A stretch of DNA of 64,000 nucleotides from Plazaster borealis (taxonomy: Eukaryota; Echinodermata; Asteroidea; Forcipulatida; Labidiasteridae). Shown here piece after piece: positions 11,601 through 25,431 of this stretch (positions are counted from its first letter, which is position 1; every line of letters starts with the position of its first letter). Under the pieces are notes generated by a model that had not been told where the DNA came from, did not search any database, and saw nothing but the letters and a program-made list of their open reading frames with translations. The stretch is taken from positions 10,606,538-10,670,537 of the forward strand of contig CM037457.1 of assembly GCA_021014325.1 (NCBI GenBank). The letters run 5' to 3'. Both the position numbers and the translations under genes were made by a program.

Positions 11601-14600
11601 GTTCAACACAAAGACCTTCAATTTGAATGGTTCAGAAATCTAGCGATGACAATTAATCTCAAATAAAGTAGGCCCTATGTAATTTTGACCCTATGGAGAT
11701 TTAGTGTAAAGTGACTTACAAATCCGGAGACAAGAGATTCTTGATCCATTTCTGGAGCAGTACTACAGCTCAGATAGCCCCAAAGGTTACAATTCACTGT
11801 AAATAGCTGTTGCTGTGCTGAAGAGCTTCTTAATTTCTTTGGCAGGTCTACATGGACAACTCTATTACCCATTACTGCATAAAACAAGATACACATCCTT
11901 TCATTAAAGGGAAAGTACATCATTGTTCAGTGAAACAGTCCATTAATTCCCATATGTACTAGTTTTCAATAAACAACCTTACAACCAACCTTTGAACATT
12001 AATTTATCAAATTCTGTGGTAGAGCTTATTGCAATAGCAGCAATCAAAATAAGCAACTGTGATTGGTTGAGTCCTCAAATGCTATTTCCTCAACTTAGAC
12101 AGTATTTCAGATATAAATATGTTGATGGCAGATTGATAATGATCTGAATTTTACAATCAGTGACCTCTCTGATAATTACCAACATTGTAATTTGTCCTTG
12201 ATTTTCCAAAAATGAAAACAAAATGCAATGTACCATGGTATGTTCTGGGAAGAATTAAACACTGTAAAAGAAAATTTGAACCAAGGTTTAGCACTTTAAT
12301 TGAGGACAAACCCCAATTAATTCCATCACCGCTTTGGTGATGAAACAAAACGATGTCAAAGATAATCAAATATAATTTTGAAATACCCCATGAATTTTCT
12401 TACTCATTTTAAAATGATAAAATCATCACAAACGGCGAAACAGATGTAAACATTTGTTTGGTCTTAGGGATTTCCATTTCTGACTTGAAATAACTATTAA
12501 AAACCTTTTTGTTTTGTTAAGGAAAAAAGTGGTAATATGAGAACATTAAAAAAAATAAAATAAAATAAAAACACAGTTATGAGGCATGTGAAAACAAATA
12601 AGATACATGTCTGAAAATACATGATAAGAATTGCAGCTGTGCAGAATAATTACACTGTACTGTTGTAAAAAATCTTACAACTTATGTCTGATCAAATCAA
12701 ACTAAAAGAAAAAGGGGAGAAATGGTTTATAATTGCTCTACCATATAATGTCTCAACATCAATCCAACAGGGAATTGATGTTGATATTAATCCAGGTGAA
12801 AGGACATTTGAGAACAATTTGTACCGCAGGAATGGCACGTGTATTTCCATGAAATCAGATCTTCCCTTGCTGTCCAATTTTAATTAAAAGTCATTTTTGG
12901 AAGAGCATCATGTTTGATTATGTATTTAAAGTACCCAAGAAAGGAGAATATCCTATTATATGCACATGTTCACCTTTATGGCTGTTCAAATGTACATAAC
13001 TTGAATTATATGAAAAACCAGAAAATGAATTAGAAATGTTCCAGGACACATTCATTATTGTCATCTAAAGAAACAGGATAAATAATACATTTTGTTTACC
13101 TTTAAAGTCATACGAATTAAAGATTTTTGCAAATCATTTACTTTCAACTTTAAAACCTACTCACCATTCCGGAGCTTGTCTTTTGTGTCCCGTTTACGAT
13201 TGTACAAATCCCCCAACATGCAAACACCTTGGTGAGCTAACAGCACAGATCCAGCTGACAAAAGGGAGGTAATAGAATAAATTATTTAGAATGCATCATT
13301 GCAAATAATTTGGATGAGGGCTATTTTAATGTATTTATGTTAACTAGTACATTTAGTGTGATGTATATCTAGTTGTACGTCTTCAGAGTTAGGTATATTT
13401 CATTGATAATGCATCTCTTTATATAGTCACTTAATTTTGACAGAAACAATTGATCTTTAAGCAACAGTATTGCAAGCAATGTTCTTTGGGTAAATTATCA
13501 GAACCCAATTCAATAAATCGTTCACAATACAGATTACAATTGAGCTTTGTACTATATTTCATGTATTCAAATTCACGTTAACAATTTCAGCATGAAGGTT
13601 TAAATTGGCAAAAGATGTTTAGAAAAATAGATTTTGAAAAGTCTCAAATACCTTTTCTTTAAATTAATTCAAATTTGCATTTAATATTTAGCCTGCCATT
13701 CTTTGGAATTTAATTACTTTTTGTATGTGGAAATCCAAGCTAATGAGCAGTTTTGGCCAAAAGCAATGACAGATTTAACAAAATTTCATCAGTGAACTCC
13801 ACTAGTGGACTTTTTTGAAACCTCCAATTTCATTTATGATGAAACCCAAGAGCTTTTTCTCCAAATTTTGTGAAATGTAGATCTTCTGGTTGGTTTAATT
13901 GACTTTCACCCATACAACTTAATTTTGCAGGTTGGGTTACTTCACTTCTTAATAATGCTTGTTATTTGCTGGAATTCTTCAAGATTAGATTATTGTGATT
14001 CCTCCTTCGGGAAATTTGTTTTTTCGTCCTAGACATGAGATGCTTCTCGTGGATGGATCTTAAATTCATGACATTGCCATTATCATGGACTGATACTTTT
14101 AGCATGTCTTGGGTAATGGATACGAGTACACAGTCTGAGAAGTAAGTACTGGGTATGAAAGGGTATTCCCGAACATCAACATTTTCCCTAAGCAACACAA
14201 CTTCACTCAAAATAAAAACACCTCAGCACTGTAAAAACATTCAGTCAGCTGGTGCGAGGAATACAAACATGAAGCAAGATTGCTAATTTAATAGACAATA
14301 ATAGTGTTGCATTATACCCTCTCTCCCTAGCTTAATCTTGTCAGAGAATATACTAAGCTAGGAGGTCATGTCCACATTCATCTCTATTTTTCATCTTTCA
14401 AAAAGTAAAGATTTACCATCAATAGTGTAACTCTCCGAGACAGCTGCATCCTTTCTGACTGAAACAAGTAAGGGCTGGCTGCTGTTGTGAATGATAACAC
14501 GAGGTGCGAAAGATGCCCCGTATAGCAGCAATCTTTGAATTATGTTTGTGTCAGTGCCAACAGCGACAAGATCCAGAAATCCTTGTGACTCCTGAAATGA

Positions 14601-17600
14601 TAACATTGATTTCAGTACGGACCTACTGGGGATGATACATATTGGTAATAATTTGAGGGAAAGCAAGATTTGTAATCTTAAACTTAATTATTCTAATTAA
14701 TTGATAATAATATCAAACATCTTGAAACACATTTGAGATTTGTCCCCCATTACTCTGTTCTTGTGTTGATATGGCAATCATTATTATAAATCCCTAGAAG
14801 AAAAACAGTATATTTGCTGTTTATTTGAGTAAACATTTGAGGCTTAATTAACTAATGTTTGTTGAAAATAAGATGATTTGATTTGATGCATTCTTCCAAG
14901 AAACTGTGTATCAAATGCAGATTGAGGACAAAGTGTGAGAAGAAAAGATGGAGAGAGAGAGAAAAAGGAAGACACGAAACTGAAAGGGACATGGAAAGGT
15001 CATTTCCAGTATCGTATATATTTACCATCAAATGGATCCTAAAATAGAGTTGTTCTTTAAAAACACCCATTGGTGCAATTTTGTTGCTGCCTTTGCAGAA
15101 AAGAAACTAAAGTATTCTATGTGGATTAAAATCTTTCATCACAATGATTCTAGCACTTCATCAAAATACTACCCCACCATAATTTAGAATTATAATTGAC
15201 AGAGTAAAGAGAAGGTTATGCATTTTGATGGAAACAACTCGGTGTAAGCATGAAGAGAATCCAAAATTCTTGACTTGAAAAAAATAGAGCATATTTTACA
15301 TACCTTCTGCTTGATTTCATTATTATAAGTGATGCAATTTGTTTTGATGAAATGAATTTTCAAGTCTATAAAATTTGCTAGTTAACCTTGAGTTAAAGTA
15401 AATAACTCCTGTGGAGCATTTTATTGTATTATGGAGAGATATTAATGGACTATGGCAGACTAATAGCCTTTCAAATTAAATTTGGGAATTGAATGAAAAA
15501 GAAAAGAAACCCCTTGGCTAAACAAAAGCTTAGGGTAAGGATGAGAAAGGAGAGGAAATATTGCAGGGGCAGATCAAACGAGGCACAATGTTTGACTTTC
15601 CCTACTAGCTTTTGATCTTAATATACTCATAAGAGTTTCTGATTACATAATTTTCCTGATTTCCAAAACAGGGATAGAAAGGCTAACCTTTACTTGCTTG
15701 ACCCAGAGTGGCAAACAAGGTGAGAAAAAGAGGGAAGGAAATGGCCAAACAACAATAGACAAAGAGATTTATTACACAACAACAGTCCTGGAGAAGAGGT
15801 TGGTGTGCATTTCATCCTATACCCATAGATCTAACAATGCCTGAAATGGCTACTCATCATTAAAGTGAATTACATGTTCATCAGATGTACAGGAAGCAGC
15901 ATCAATAAGACTGAGGAGCATGCACAGTTTAAGTCTGTGATAAGTGCCTGGTGGAGAAATGTCACTGCCGAATTGGAACGCAAGACTTGCGCTGAAGCCC
16001 CAGGGAGATACTGATCGACCTGCACAATTGAGAAGGTACAATGACTTAGATTTCATATAAATAAAATGACAAGAACAAATCCCAAACGAAAATGGTGGTG
16101 AGATTTATCATAATTTAAATGATAAAAATCTCCAGTTTTATTTTGAGGGTGTTTCCTTGTCATCAGAAATACCTTTCAGCAAGTTTGCGTATAGTATGCT
16201 TGGTAGGTGATTCTGTCTTTGATGATACAAGCATGAAATTTGGCCATAGTCAGAGCTCAGAGTGTGTCATTCGAAAGATATTTGGTTAAAGGGCCACCGC
16301 ATATTATTTTGTCCTTTGAAAAAATATAGGTAGTGTAACAAGCAATGGCAGCCATTTTGAAAAACTTATTTTACCTATATATGCATTTTTTGGTTAAATT
16401 CAATCTGGGATGGCACTGTCCCGGCTGTAGCCAAATATCTTTCTCTTGGCATCTCTTACTGCGTGCAAGATTCCATGCTTGTATCATCAAAGGCACAATT
16501 GCCCCAAATTTTTCCCCCTTCTGCCCCACTATGGAGGCATGACAAAACTTTAAAAAAGCACAAGATTTTTTGTTCACCCCATCACACAATCATAAATATA
16601 ATTTCGGACATACTACAATAACTACTTGAGAAATAATGTGTTTCCAGCAAAAAAGATTCCCTGAAACTAACCAAAGATTCACCAACATGGGGTAGGGGAC
16701 CCTAAATTTCATTGAAAAAAGACAGATACAACAGGTCATTCCCTGGAACATTTGCACTTTCAATGGTTAATCACCAAGTGTTCTCATTATATGCACTTAA
16801 AATAGCAAAAACTGCTTCAAGGTATTCCAACACTGGAGTTTTTAAATTAAATGTGGGAAACTGAAAGGGTGAAATGGCTAAGACAACACTGAAGAAGATG
16901 AAAGAAAAATAAACTGTATCAAAAGGCAAGTCTCTTGGAATATACATTAGGAGAAGGAATTACAAGCTTGGCTTGCAACCAAATTGAGGAATAATAAATG
17001 ATCATTGTTAGGAAGGTTAAGATGTTGACAACTAATTGAGTGATGTGTGTAAATCCCCCGAAACAAAAACAAAAAATATATGAGCTATACTTAGAAGAAT
17101 TGAGTTGTCCTCCGTCAAAAATTACAACTAGGTCTACCAATAAACAAGTCCTGAATAACATTTCACCATGAGCAATATGAAACGAGTGAGTTGTTGTTTT
17201 TTGGTGTTTTTCTTGTGATAATGTACATTTGAAAATAAAAGAACCATCAGTTTAAACTTTATATAAACCAACTATTTTGTTTTTGTGAAATACATTTCTT
17301 AAAATGTGTATTCAAATAGCTTTTGAACCTTTGTTACTGTGACTTCATTAAATTTGAGCTTTACAAATAAAAATTGGTTTTCTTACTCTTTAGAAGCTGA
17401 CTCAAAGTTTCTGGAAGATGATTGGGTATCTCTCTTGGAATCCCAATGTGAACCTAAAAGGAAGATATTTCAATTATTAAGGAAAGTCTAGGATTCTACG
17501 TTTTCTAACAAGTACATGATTACAGATCCTTACAGAAATATGATGTGCATACTGATTAGCCCTGCATCATATGTCATAAGAAATATGTATGAGGTAGAAT

Positions 17601-20600
17601 GGAGGAAATTGTCATAGCCTAGCCTATATGTTGATCAGTTCAAACTTAATATTTGAAAATGTGCAGAAAAGAAGTTAATAAACTCTTCACCAATACTAGC
17701 CAAAATTGTTCAAAAAGGAAGAACAAGGGGGAAAAACACTTTAAAAAACCAACCATCATGGTTTTTATAAGCACTGGCAAACATCAAAGTGCATCAAATA
17801 AGTCCCAATGGGTAATCACCCATGCCCCACTTCTGAAACTGATCTAAATCAAATGAACAGAAATAATTTACCTTAATGACGTTGTTTGCCTGAAATCAAA
17901 AGACAAAAAATATGATTGAATTAATTTGACAGTGAATTTTCAGGAGAAAATAAAGTTTGTATATTTAAAGGTTAAAAGACAAATGGGCAATGGCATAACC
18001 ACTGCAAATGGTTCCCTGGATATTTGTTTGTTTTACTTGTAGGCAAAATATATTGAAATTTCATTGAAACTAAAATCAATTTGAAAACTTTATATGATAG
18101 TTTTTATATTCAGCAATATCAGGAATGACGTGTCAGTAGGGTGTCGAATTTTACAAACCAATTTGAAATAAATCAAGATTTTTGAAGTACTTTTTGTAGT
18201 TTTTAATTTTTTTTATTTGTTCCTTGTCAAACACCTCAATAATCCAAAAACAATATTCCATTTGAGAATGTTTCATACAATGTCACATTACCTTAGCATT
18301 ACTTTACAACAAACCTTATGAGCCTTTTAAAGTTTTCAAGTTGAAGGATGCTGTTCTTGAAATTTGTTAACAAATGACAAAAATACATCACCTCAATCAC
18401 GATAGAGACAGCTGCATTTGCAGCAAATTCCTTGACTGGGATTCCAATCACACAGTAGTATCCACCAAGCTGGATGTTGAAAAACTCATCTAGGTAATTA
18501 GAAAGTGACAAGTAACAGTGATGAGGAAATAATTTATGGTACATAGAGCAAGTAAATAAGTGAGATTTACATCCTTGGGAATTCTGACAGGCAGGCTAAC
18601 TTTAAGTGCGCATACAGTGTACACTATGAAATATTAGACCAAAGGAATCATAATATGACAATCAAATAAAACCAAATGCATACAAACCCATCTAAATTTC
18701 TGTTTGCTTTTCATTTTATGCAATTGATGGATGTGCAGTAATCAATTACAACTGGCATTAATGGTTTGGGTGCAATGTTTCGTGATAATGCGCTTATGGA
18801 TGAATTTTCACACTGCAGGATGCACTGTTCCACCCACACATACACATGATGTATGAACAAGTTTCACTCTTAAACCAACATTCAGTCAATTGCCAAACTT
18901 GCTCTACTCTAGAAAAAATGCACTACTATGAATGATGTATTCATTGTAAAACCGGATCTTTATTTGCTGCTTGGGGCTTTCTTGGGGCTATACTATTATT
19001 TTGATCAATTGAGGATGACCATTTTTAGGCAGCACTTATACACTTAATAGAAGCTACTCCTAAATAAAGAGCATAGAGATATTTAATTACTGCAGTGGGC
19101 TGTCTGTATACATTTTAAGAACCATACCTCTCAAAACAACAGCAACAGCTTGGCTGTACCTGCCCAAGTTTGCATCTACATCATTATGAGGGGAGACATT
19201 CCCTTCCACAATCTGTAATATCTGCTTCTCTAAAATGAAAACAGAATAATCAAAAACACTTACACAAGTTTGTTTGGTCTGTAAAACAAATATCTGTGTT
19301 AAATTAACTCAAGTTGGATTTCTATTGAACATAACATGTTCTTCCAGGTCTTGCACTTTAAGGTTTTTGTAAAGTAGCCCAACGGGCTAGTAAACTGTGC
19401 GTCTTACTTGCCCCCAGGAAGTTTTAGTTGCCCAAATTTTAAACCTGTATTGTCATCAATGTATGATCACAACAAGTTTAATGATCAAATGACATTCAAA
19501 CACTAAAAAATAAATTTACACATTATTTTTTTTTATTCACATCTGAAAAGGAAGAAATATGAGCATTTAAAAAAAGTATGTTGAACAGTTTTTAGTAGCC
19601 CATTGGTCAAGTTGAGAAGTGGTGTTTACTAGCCCGTAGCAGTTGTTACTAGACAATGCATGCCGGGCTAGTGTTAAGGGTGAACCCTGTCTTCATACAG
19701 TAGCTTACATCCTTAAAATAGCTGATTAACTCATACACACCTCCTAAGACTCTGCAATTCACATCCTCCTCTAAGATGCTGCCACAGTACACACAGTTGA
19801 AGTCTTGCCTTAAAGGAGGATAAAAGTAAGTTTAAAATCAAAGATGTTTCAACATTGCTAGTATTTATTTAATGCAAAAGAACAATAGGCAAACTCCTGA
19901 GTAACAAATTGTTTACATTCGCAAACAAAGTTGAAAAGGTCTGTGTTCCAACTGTTCATTCCCAAGTCCTCATCCACCCTTTTTTCATCTGGCTGATTTA
20001 ATCTGAAATATATATTCTTCACTAAAAACCGAAATGACTTCATTTATGAAGAGATAAACATTCAGACATTTATCAGGTATTGGGGGAGAAAATCACTTCA
20101 CAAAGTTCAATGAACTTCAGTGTAGAGCAATTGCATTTACCTTACAGTTTGGTGTTCTTTTGCCCCCTCAATGTGACATCTGATGTAGAAATTATCTGCT
20201 GCACCAAAGCATTTAGCCTCAGGACATCTATATTTTGCACACCTCCTATAAAAACCATGAGGGAGAAAAGTTACAATCAAACCTGTTTAGATGTTAAATA
20301 TTTGCATGTTATATATTTGCCACCCTAGTTAAACCCCACCTTCAATATAGCACGGCTGCTTGGAACCCGCACAGAACAAACCAAATTTCAGCATTGGAAT
20401 TGGTGCAAAGAGCTGCATGCTTCGTTTGTGGAGACTATTCTAGAAGCAGCAGTGTTACCAGCATAATTACATCTCTAGGTTGGGACACTCTACAAAGAGA
20501 CCGCCAAATACGCCAATTAACAACATTATACAAGGTGTCTAACCATTTATCCAAAGCCGATCATAGTCATGTTTTAGTACCTACCACAGAGGTCAAGAAA

Positions 20601-23461
20601 GGGTAATAATAACCAATTCAAAATTACATGCATTTCATCTGCAGTCTACGAACAATTTTGTTTTCAATGAACAATGAAATTATGGAATAATTTACCACAA
20701 TCTCTTATAGACTCCAAATCTCATCAAATTTTCAAGGATAATTTTATCTTTTACTTAACCAGTGAGCAATTTACGGCTTAGACAACACTCTCCTGACCTC
20801 TTAGTCAAGTTCCCTTGCGAGAGTTTCAGGAGGATATCCTAACAAGAGAGTTTCAGGAGGATATCCTACCAAGTACCAGATATCTTATCTAACCATGTAC
20901 AGACAATCAAACATAACAACAGCTCATTAACCAATCAGACAGTGCTCTTATCAATGCCAGTTTGTTTTTAGTCTAGATTCAAATTGTACAACACAAGCTC
21001 TTCAATTCAAAGAACAATATAATGGTAATTTGTATACCAATGAAGTGTTGTGCAGAGGGATTATTGCAAAGTTTGAAATAACTTACGAGTATGTTGTAGG
21101 AGATGAAATGGAGCACACTGTTCCAGTAAATTTGTAGAAACGGGGCTCAAACTTGCAACTGAGTAATTCTGACGTGCAAAGCTGGTAGCTGTTGGTAATA
21201 CATGACACATCATACGTTGTTTAAAACATTAAAAATATTTAATACAATTGCACTGTTGTGAATACAACAGGCATGATATTTGGTCCTTGGAAAAGTATAG
21301 GAACATTTTAACAAGGGCCGACCTACATGTACACATGATGTAGGCTCTAATAAACTTTTCAGGCCCTATCAATAACAACTTTTCTGATTTTTCGAAGGGC
21401 CAAGAAATCGGAAAATAGACTAAAGTAGGAAGAATATCATGCCTGATACAACCTTAATATGTGTTAATTTTATGTTGAGGGAAAGGGGCATCATGCATTT
21501 GGTATTAAATCCCCATCATTGTCAACAACTCCCCGAAGCAGTAAGATTGTAGTATTAATTTTCTATTTGTTTTAATTACATATAGAATGTTTTATAAATG
21601 CCAGAGCTATTCTCATGAGATCCCATGGACATAATTTATAAGTTTAGCCAAAAATATATCTGACAGTGAAAACACAGTTAATAGGTGTATGGGGGACTAA
21701 AAAAAGAGGGGAAAAACTTGAGTTTTTACAGTGCGTCTTACCTTGACAGCTGTGGAAGATCTAATATCAGCAAGTTGACAAGAATTTGGTTGCAAGATAC
21801 TTCAGCTGGAAGTACTTTTAAGCACTTTAAGCTGATATAACATAGCTGCATCAGAGAAAGAAAGTACCTTAGAGAATTTCTTGGTTCTGATTATGTGCGA
21901 ATGCTTGTGAAACATGCAGTCTTAAACAATTAACTTAGAGAACATGGTGCTGTCCTGCATGTGTCTATCAAGAGTTAGTTACTTTTTCATGTGAATAATA
22001 TTGTGTGATTATCAATAACAATTTTTCTTACCGAATTGCACCAATGTTGGGGTAAATTAATAGCCACTTCTTAAAAGCTGTAATTATGAAGCAGTGAAGA
22101 CCTGTTCATCACATGGTTATTCTCTGAATATACAGTTTTAAATTCTTAAAGAAAATTCAATCATAAATTTAATATAGCCTTTGGTGTGTCCTCAAAAGTT
22201 GTATTAAAAGAAAGTTAACAACATTCAGGAAATACTTCTTAAAAAACCAAAAAAACCAAAAGGAGATCAATGGCCTTATTCCATCACATGTAATAAGCCC
22301 AGATTGCTCATTTAACCATGCTCACTCAGCCATCCAGAAAGTGTTGATAATAACAGTTGATAAAACTAACAACCAATCAGAAAGGAAGAGTATAAAAAGG
22401 ACATGAATTGAAACAAGTTTAATTTAAATGAAAACAGTTCATAAATGATATGTCATGCTTACAGAAATACAAAACAACCAGTAATACATGGTGCTTAAAA
22501 GGACAAAATTCATTTTTGAGAAGAACTATAGAAAAATAACAAATAAATGAAAAGAAATGAAAAATTGATAAGAAGAGCACAATTTTTACCTCTTGAAAAA
22601 TTGTTCTTGCTTTTTGTGGTTGATGTAACACTATGTTTCCAAGTGTTGCTAAAAAGAAGATTAAAAGTATATATACAAAGTGAGGAAACAATTAAATGCA
22701 CTAAAAGTACAAATTGAATTATTTCATCAGAATATTTGTTTAAATTGTTGGTTTTGTGTGTGTGTTTTCTCCCAGTAAATGTTTACAAAGTGAAAATAAG
22801 TAAAAGGCCGGATACTAACTGTCAATTTCAGTGATCACTGACACATTAACTTCAATGGTGAAAGGATAGATGACACTCTGAAAGAAAATAAAAGTTGGTT
22901 AAGATGAACTGATCCTTGCCTGATCAAATTTGCAAAAAGTCATACATATCAAAATAATGTACTAAGTGCTATGGCTCACAGCACAATGCAAACATCAGGT
23001 TAAAGAGCAGAACCTCTATTAATGGAAAGATCGTGACAATATGAAAGCTAGCTCAGCTTCTATTGTCGTATCTGGCCTTAATTTCAAAATTATAATATCA
23101 AAAAGGTTTTTAATTGCCTATGTCCACGTAAAGCTGCACTTGACTTGTGTATTGAAAGTTGACTGCCAAAGTTTAATGAGAAAGAACGGAAAGTAGACTT
23201 GAAGCTTTAAGTTATTTGTCATGACATTAAATACTAGCAGGTCTGTATTGGGTTTGCAAAATAGTGCCACAGCTCTGGTTGAAACATTATATATATGCAT
23301 TGGGAACAAACACTGACCTCTTTGGTTTTGTTGTGATTGATGCACTCTCTTTTCAAATACTCCAGTTGTTTAGTTTTGTCCAAGTAGTATAACGAGGCCT
23401 CCATTAATTTTAGCTGATCACTTTGAGCTGAGTTTTCAATCTGTTCTCTTATGTTTATCAT
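5624..23461 (-). CDS. MCMDC2: MCM domain-containing protein 2
   Basis: Orthologue of MCMDC2, the MCM-like protein needed for meiotic recombination in animals. Coding exons, 5' to 3': 23461-23318, 22877-22820, 22648-22590, 21824-21742, 21188-21087, 20245-20141, 19808-19741, 19229-19128, 18489-18392, 17889-17872, 17453-17387, 16019-15874, 14591-14417, 13254-13165, 11874-11720, 11283-11249, 10223-10067, 8178-8036, 6679-6585, 5866-5793, 5647-5624. They total 1998 bp, 665 residues plus stop, against about 680 in human. Recognisable parts include the Cys-rich N-terminal zinc-binding part (RCAKYRCPEAKC, then CVYCG), the OB-like strand YYCVIGIP, and PPGTYHRLKLCMLLSL. The Walker A position reads VGTDTNIIQ, without the catalytic Lys, and the Walker B position reads GVCMLGD. 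HAKLCLRGTVLEEDAALAV matches the C-terminal MCM region. The acceptor of exon 4 and the very short last exon are the least certain. Exon 1 follows an acceptor, so a 5' non-coding exon is expected near 24.3 kb. Confidence 0.93.
6994..7536. mobile_element. foldback/MITE copy A (about 0.54 kb inverted repeat)
   Basis: Two arms of roughly 200 bp are inverted copies of each other. The left arm contains actcatttccaatagat, and later aatgggtctctac. The right arm contains gtagagacccattt-like sequence and ends with attggaaaatgagta. It lies in the MCMDC2 intron between the 8036-8178 and 6585-6679 exons. A second, more diverged copy is at 48.6 kb. Confidence 0.75.
8485..8740 (+). mobile_element. tRNA-Leu-like SINE copy 1
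   Basis: The head resembles a leucine tRNA with A box (tggccaaatggttaagag) and B box (gggttcgagaacc). It is followed by the family body: ctgatcagcggagtgtggg, then a cttttcagatgggac-type segment and aagaagaacccag. It sits in an MCMDC2 intron, in plus orientation. The extra body and lost tRNA fold mark it as a SINE and not a tRNA gene. Confidence 0.75.
8826..8844. repeat. (TA)n microsatellite
   Basis: Uninterrupted atatatatatatat run. A similar short run and an (ATA)n/(AAT)n tract follow at about 9518-9575. Confidence 0.8.
9110..9515 (+). mobile_element. Penelope-like or retrozyme-like fragment carrying a hammerhead motif
   Basis: The stretch ends in tgcctctgaagaaggtccgg...gatcgaaagct, a terminal signature common to Penelope-like retroelements of marine animals. 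It is followed by a TA-rich tract. No coding part is visible. The left boundary is a guess. Confidence 0.45.
9461..9504 (+). ncRNA. putative hammerhead ribozyme, type I (copy 1)
   Basis: Core CTGAAGA (9467-9473) fits CUGANGA. Stem II is GGTCC / GGATC (9475-9479 with 9485-9489, one G-U pair) around a 5-nt loop. GAAA lies at 9490-9493. A minimal GC-UA helix III/cleavage site follows at 9494-9497. Stem I pairs atgcct (9461-9466) with aggccat (9498-9504), with one bulged C. All invariant hammerhead positions that I can check are present. Activity is not shown. Confidence 0.6.
20334..20760 (+). mobile_element. LINE 3' fragment, reverse-transcriptase C-terminal part
   Basis: The frame at 20394-20606 reads ELVQRAACFVCGDYSRSSS and GWDTLQRDRQ, the typical C-terminal signature of CR1/L2/Jockey-type LINE polymerases. 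Upstream sequence continues this (NQISALELVQRA). After a stop/frameshift near 20600 the tail is still recognisable to about 20760. It is a dead, 5'-truncated insertion in an MCMDC2 intron, in the opposite orientation to the gene. Confidence 0.75.
20819..20873. repeat. short tandem duplication (unit about 30 bp, two copies)
   Basis: gagagtttcaggaggatatc occurs twice in a row just after the LINE fragment at 20334-20760. The second copy is followed by caccaag-like divergence. Confidence 0.7.
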
Positions 23462-24299
23462 TTTTCTGTAGGCAGTTAATTGATAAGATAACAATTGTTT
23501 TAAAATACATACCAGTGTGGGAGTACATAAAGTAGCCCCTAACTAAAGAGTCGGAAAGTACACTACTCACTGTACAGCTTTGACTATCATATTGCTATGA
23601 CTAGGGGATGATGGAACTATGAGCTAGAGAATGCAAATTCATTTTCAGTAACGTTAGCATGGTTAGTGTTAGTCCCCAAATCTAATAAAGCAAAAGTAAA
23701 GTATAAAATTTAAAAAGTATGAAACAAATAAATAAAAAAAGATGGAAAAAACCCCGCCATACAATTTAAAATAACATACTTACATAGGCCTCTAGCTAGT
23801 GAGTCTAGGCCTATACAAAAATAAAATAAAATAATAATGTTAGCGTCTGCACTCTGCAGCAAACTTTTAATAATAATACACATTATAAACATTTAATTGA
23901 GTACAATAGGTTTAATCTAAATAAAATTAAAATAACCTAATTTTGTTAGAAAACTCAACTGGTTGCTTTTGTTTGCACTTCAATTTCAAATCTCTTGAGT
24001 CTTGTGTTGAATTGAATGTCCACGCAACATAGTAAAACGTTGTTTGAAACATTGCTAATTTGCTTGCAGTTTAGTTGAAAAAGTTGAGTTGATTCTTTTG
24101 CTATGATGATGATACTTTACCATTACAAATTGGTTGTCACAACCACTAACTAGCCCGTTTTTTCCCCCGTCAACACTCTAGTTCCTATTGCAGGCCGCAG
24201 ACTTGTGTAAAATTGTGAGTGTGACACAATGCCCCGGACGTGCTGGTTATAACTTTTACTTTTAAAAACTTTTTAAATACTTTTTAAAGTAAATACAAG

Positions 24300-24910
24300 T
24301 TTACTGAATTGTTAAAAGTTTACCTGGGTTAAAAGAAAAGCACCCCTACATAGGCTGCCGAAGCTGGCTTTGCAGCAGAGTTCCAGACAACTTGAACATT
24401 TTTAAGTGAACAAAATTAATGTCAGCATATCTTTGTTAACAATGACAAAAAGCGCAGACGATAAGTTAAGAATAGAATTTATTTGGAAATTGTGCGCTTT
24501 TAAAAGTTGGCTCCCCTTGTTCAACATTGCGCATTATGCCAACGACACGCCTGGGTGCCGGATTTAATAATTTTTCGAGGTCACGTGCACACATACGGGC
24601 CAGACGATTTTGCAAAAAGGTGTTTTTTAAAGGTGCCCAAATTCGTTGAGTCTGCTCCCTTTATATAACATAATGTGCATGGTACATAACACGTTTGGGA
24701 ACCGGATAAGAAACCTTTTGGACGGATGACGTCAAAAGGGGGCGCACTTTCAAAACGATGGCCGCTTCCTGTGTTAGCGCTTCATCGTAAATAAGTTGAT
24801 TTATTTTTGGTTGATCACCAACTTGAAGGTGGAAGAGTAAGGTCTAACCATGATTTTCTACAATAAAATTAACATGCCTCTGACTTTCCTTGCTGTTGAG
24901 TGTGAGTATG
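24300..24910. promoter_or_regulatory. shared head-to-head promoter region of MCMDC2 and AMDHD2 (inferred)
   Basis: This is the most CpG-containing stretch between the two divergent genes. It holds a palindromic CRE (TGACGTCA, 24727-24734), a CACGTG E-box (24582-24587) and a gcgcactttcaaaacgatggc segment. Both first coding exons begin behind splice acceptors (23465 and 26409). Non-coding first exons are therefore expected here. Donor-like sites exist at about 24323 (minus) and 24902 (plus). No TSS can be proven from sequence. Confidence 0.4.
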
Positions 24911-25335
24911 AAAATTATGAATGTTTTTATTGTAAGGTAGGCCTAGGTCTGCAGCAGACGACGGAAACTTTCTCGTGCAGACCTACCTACCTGTCATTCA
25001 ACTGACTCTGGCAGTATGCTTGTTGCAGCTATTCCTATCTCCATGCACTGACTTAACCAGCAGCTGCACAGTCACTGCCCCTGACTTACACTACGCATAG
25101 TTTGATGGGCAGTAGGGCCTCAGCCTTTCCAATGCCTGTCGAGCTCTTACTTAAAGGAATTGGTATTAATGACATAAGGGGGCAAGTGGGAGACTGTACT
25201 GCCACCAGCACTGCAGCAGTACAGAACAACAGTGTCACTGTGATAGTCATGATATAGTGTCGCTGGTGTCAGTGTCACTGCGTCAGACTGTTCCATGCAT
25301 AAACCACTCTGTGTAGTACAATATAGCCCGGTCCT

Positions 25336-25377
25336 ATAGCCCCATTATGTGACCAACTGGTGACATAATGGGGCTAT
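25336..25377. repeat. hairpin with perfect 15-bp arms
   Basis: atagccccattatgt (25336-25350) is exactly complementary to acataatggggctat (25363-25377). The loop is gaccaactggtg. The same atagccccatt end occurs in the hairpin at 40.77-40.88 kb. Confidence 0.85.
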
Positions 25378-25431
25378 GTACAATAATGAATGTCTGTCAT
25401 GTCTGTGTGTGTCACTGTGTGAGAAGAAATC

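Noticed and set aside
13962..14210. Minus-strand open frame between MCMDC2 exons
   Set aside because: The 14417 donor joins the 13254 acceptor in phase and matches the family directly (TID-AGSVLLA). An extra exon here would insert unrelated sequence.
20394..20606. Apparent 70-residue gene
   Set aside because: Matches the C-terminal part of LINE reverse transcriptases and is truncated and frameshifted.
24851..24940. Plus-strand open frame MIFYNKINMPLTFLAVE... near the AMDHD2 promoter
   Set aside because: AMDHD2 already has a complete N-terminus at 26489. This frame has no recognisable domain, so it is more likely leader sequence, though a short first exon cannot be excluded.
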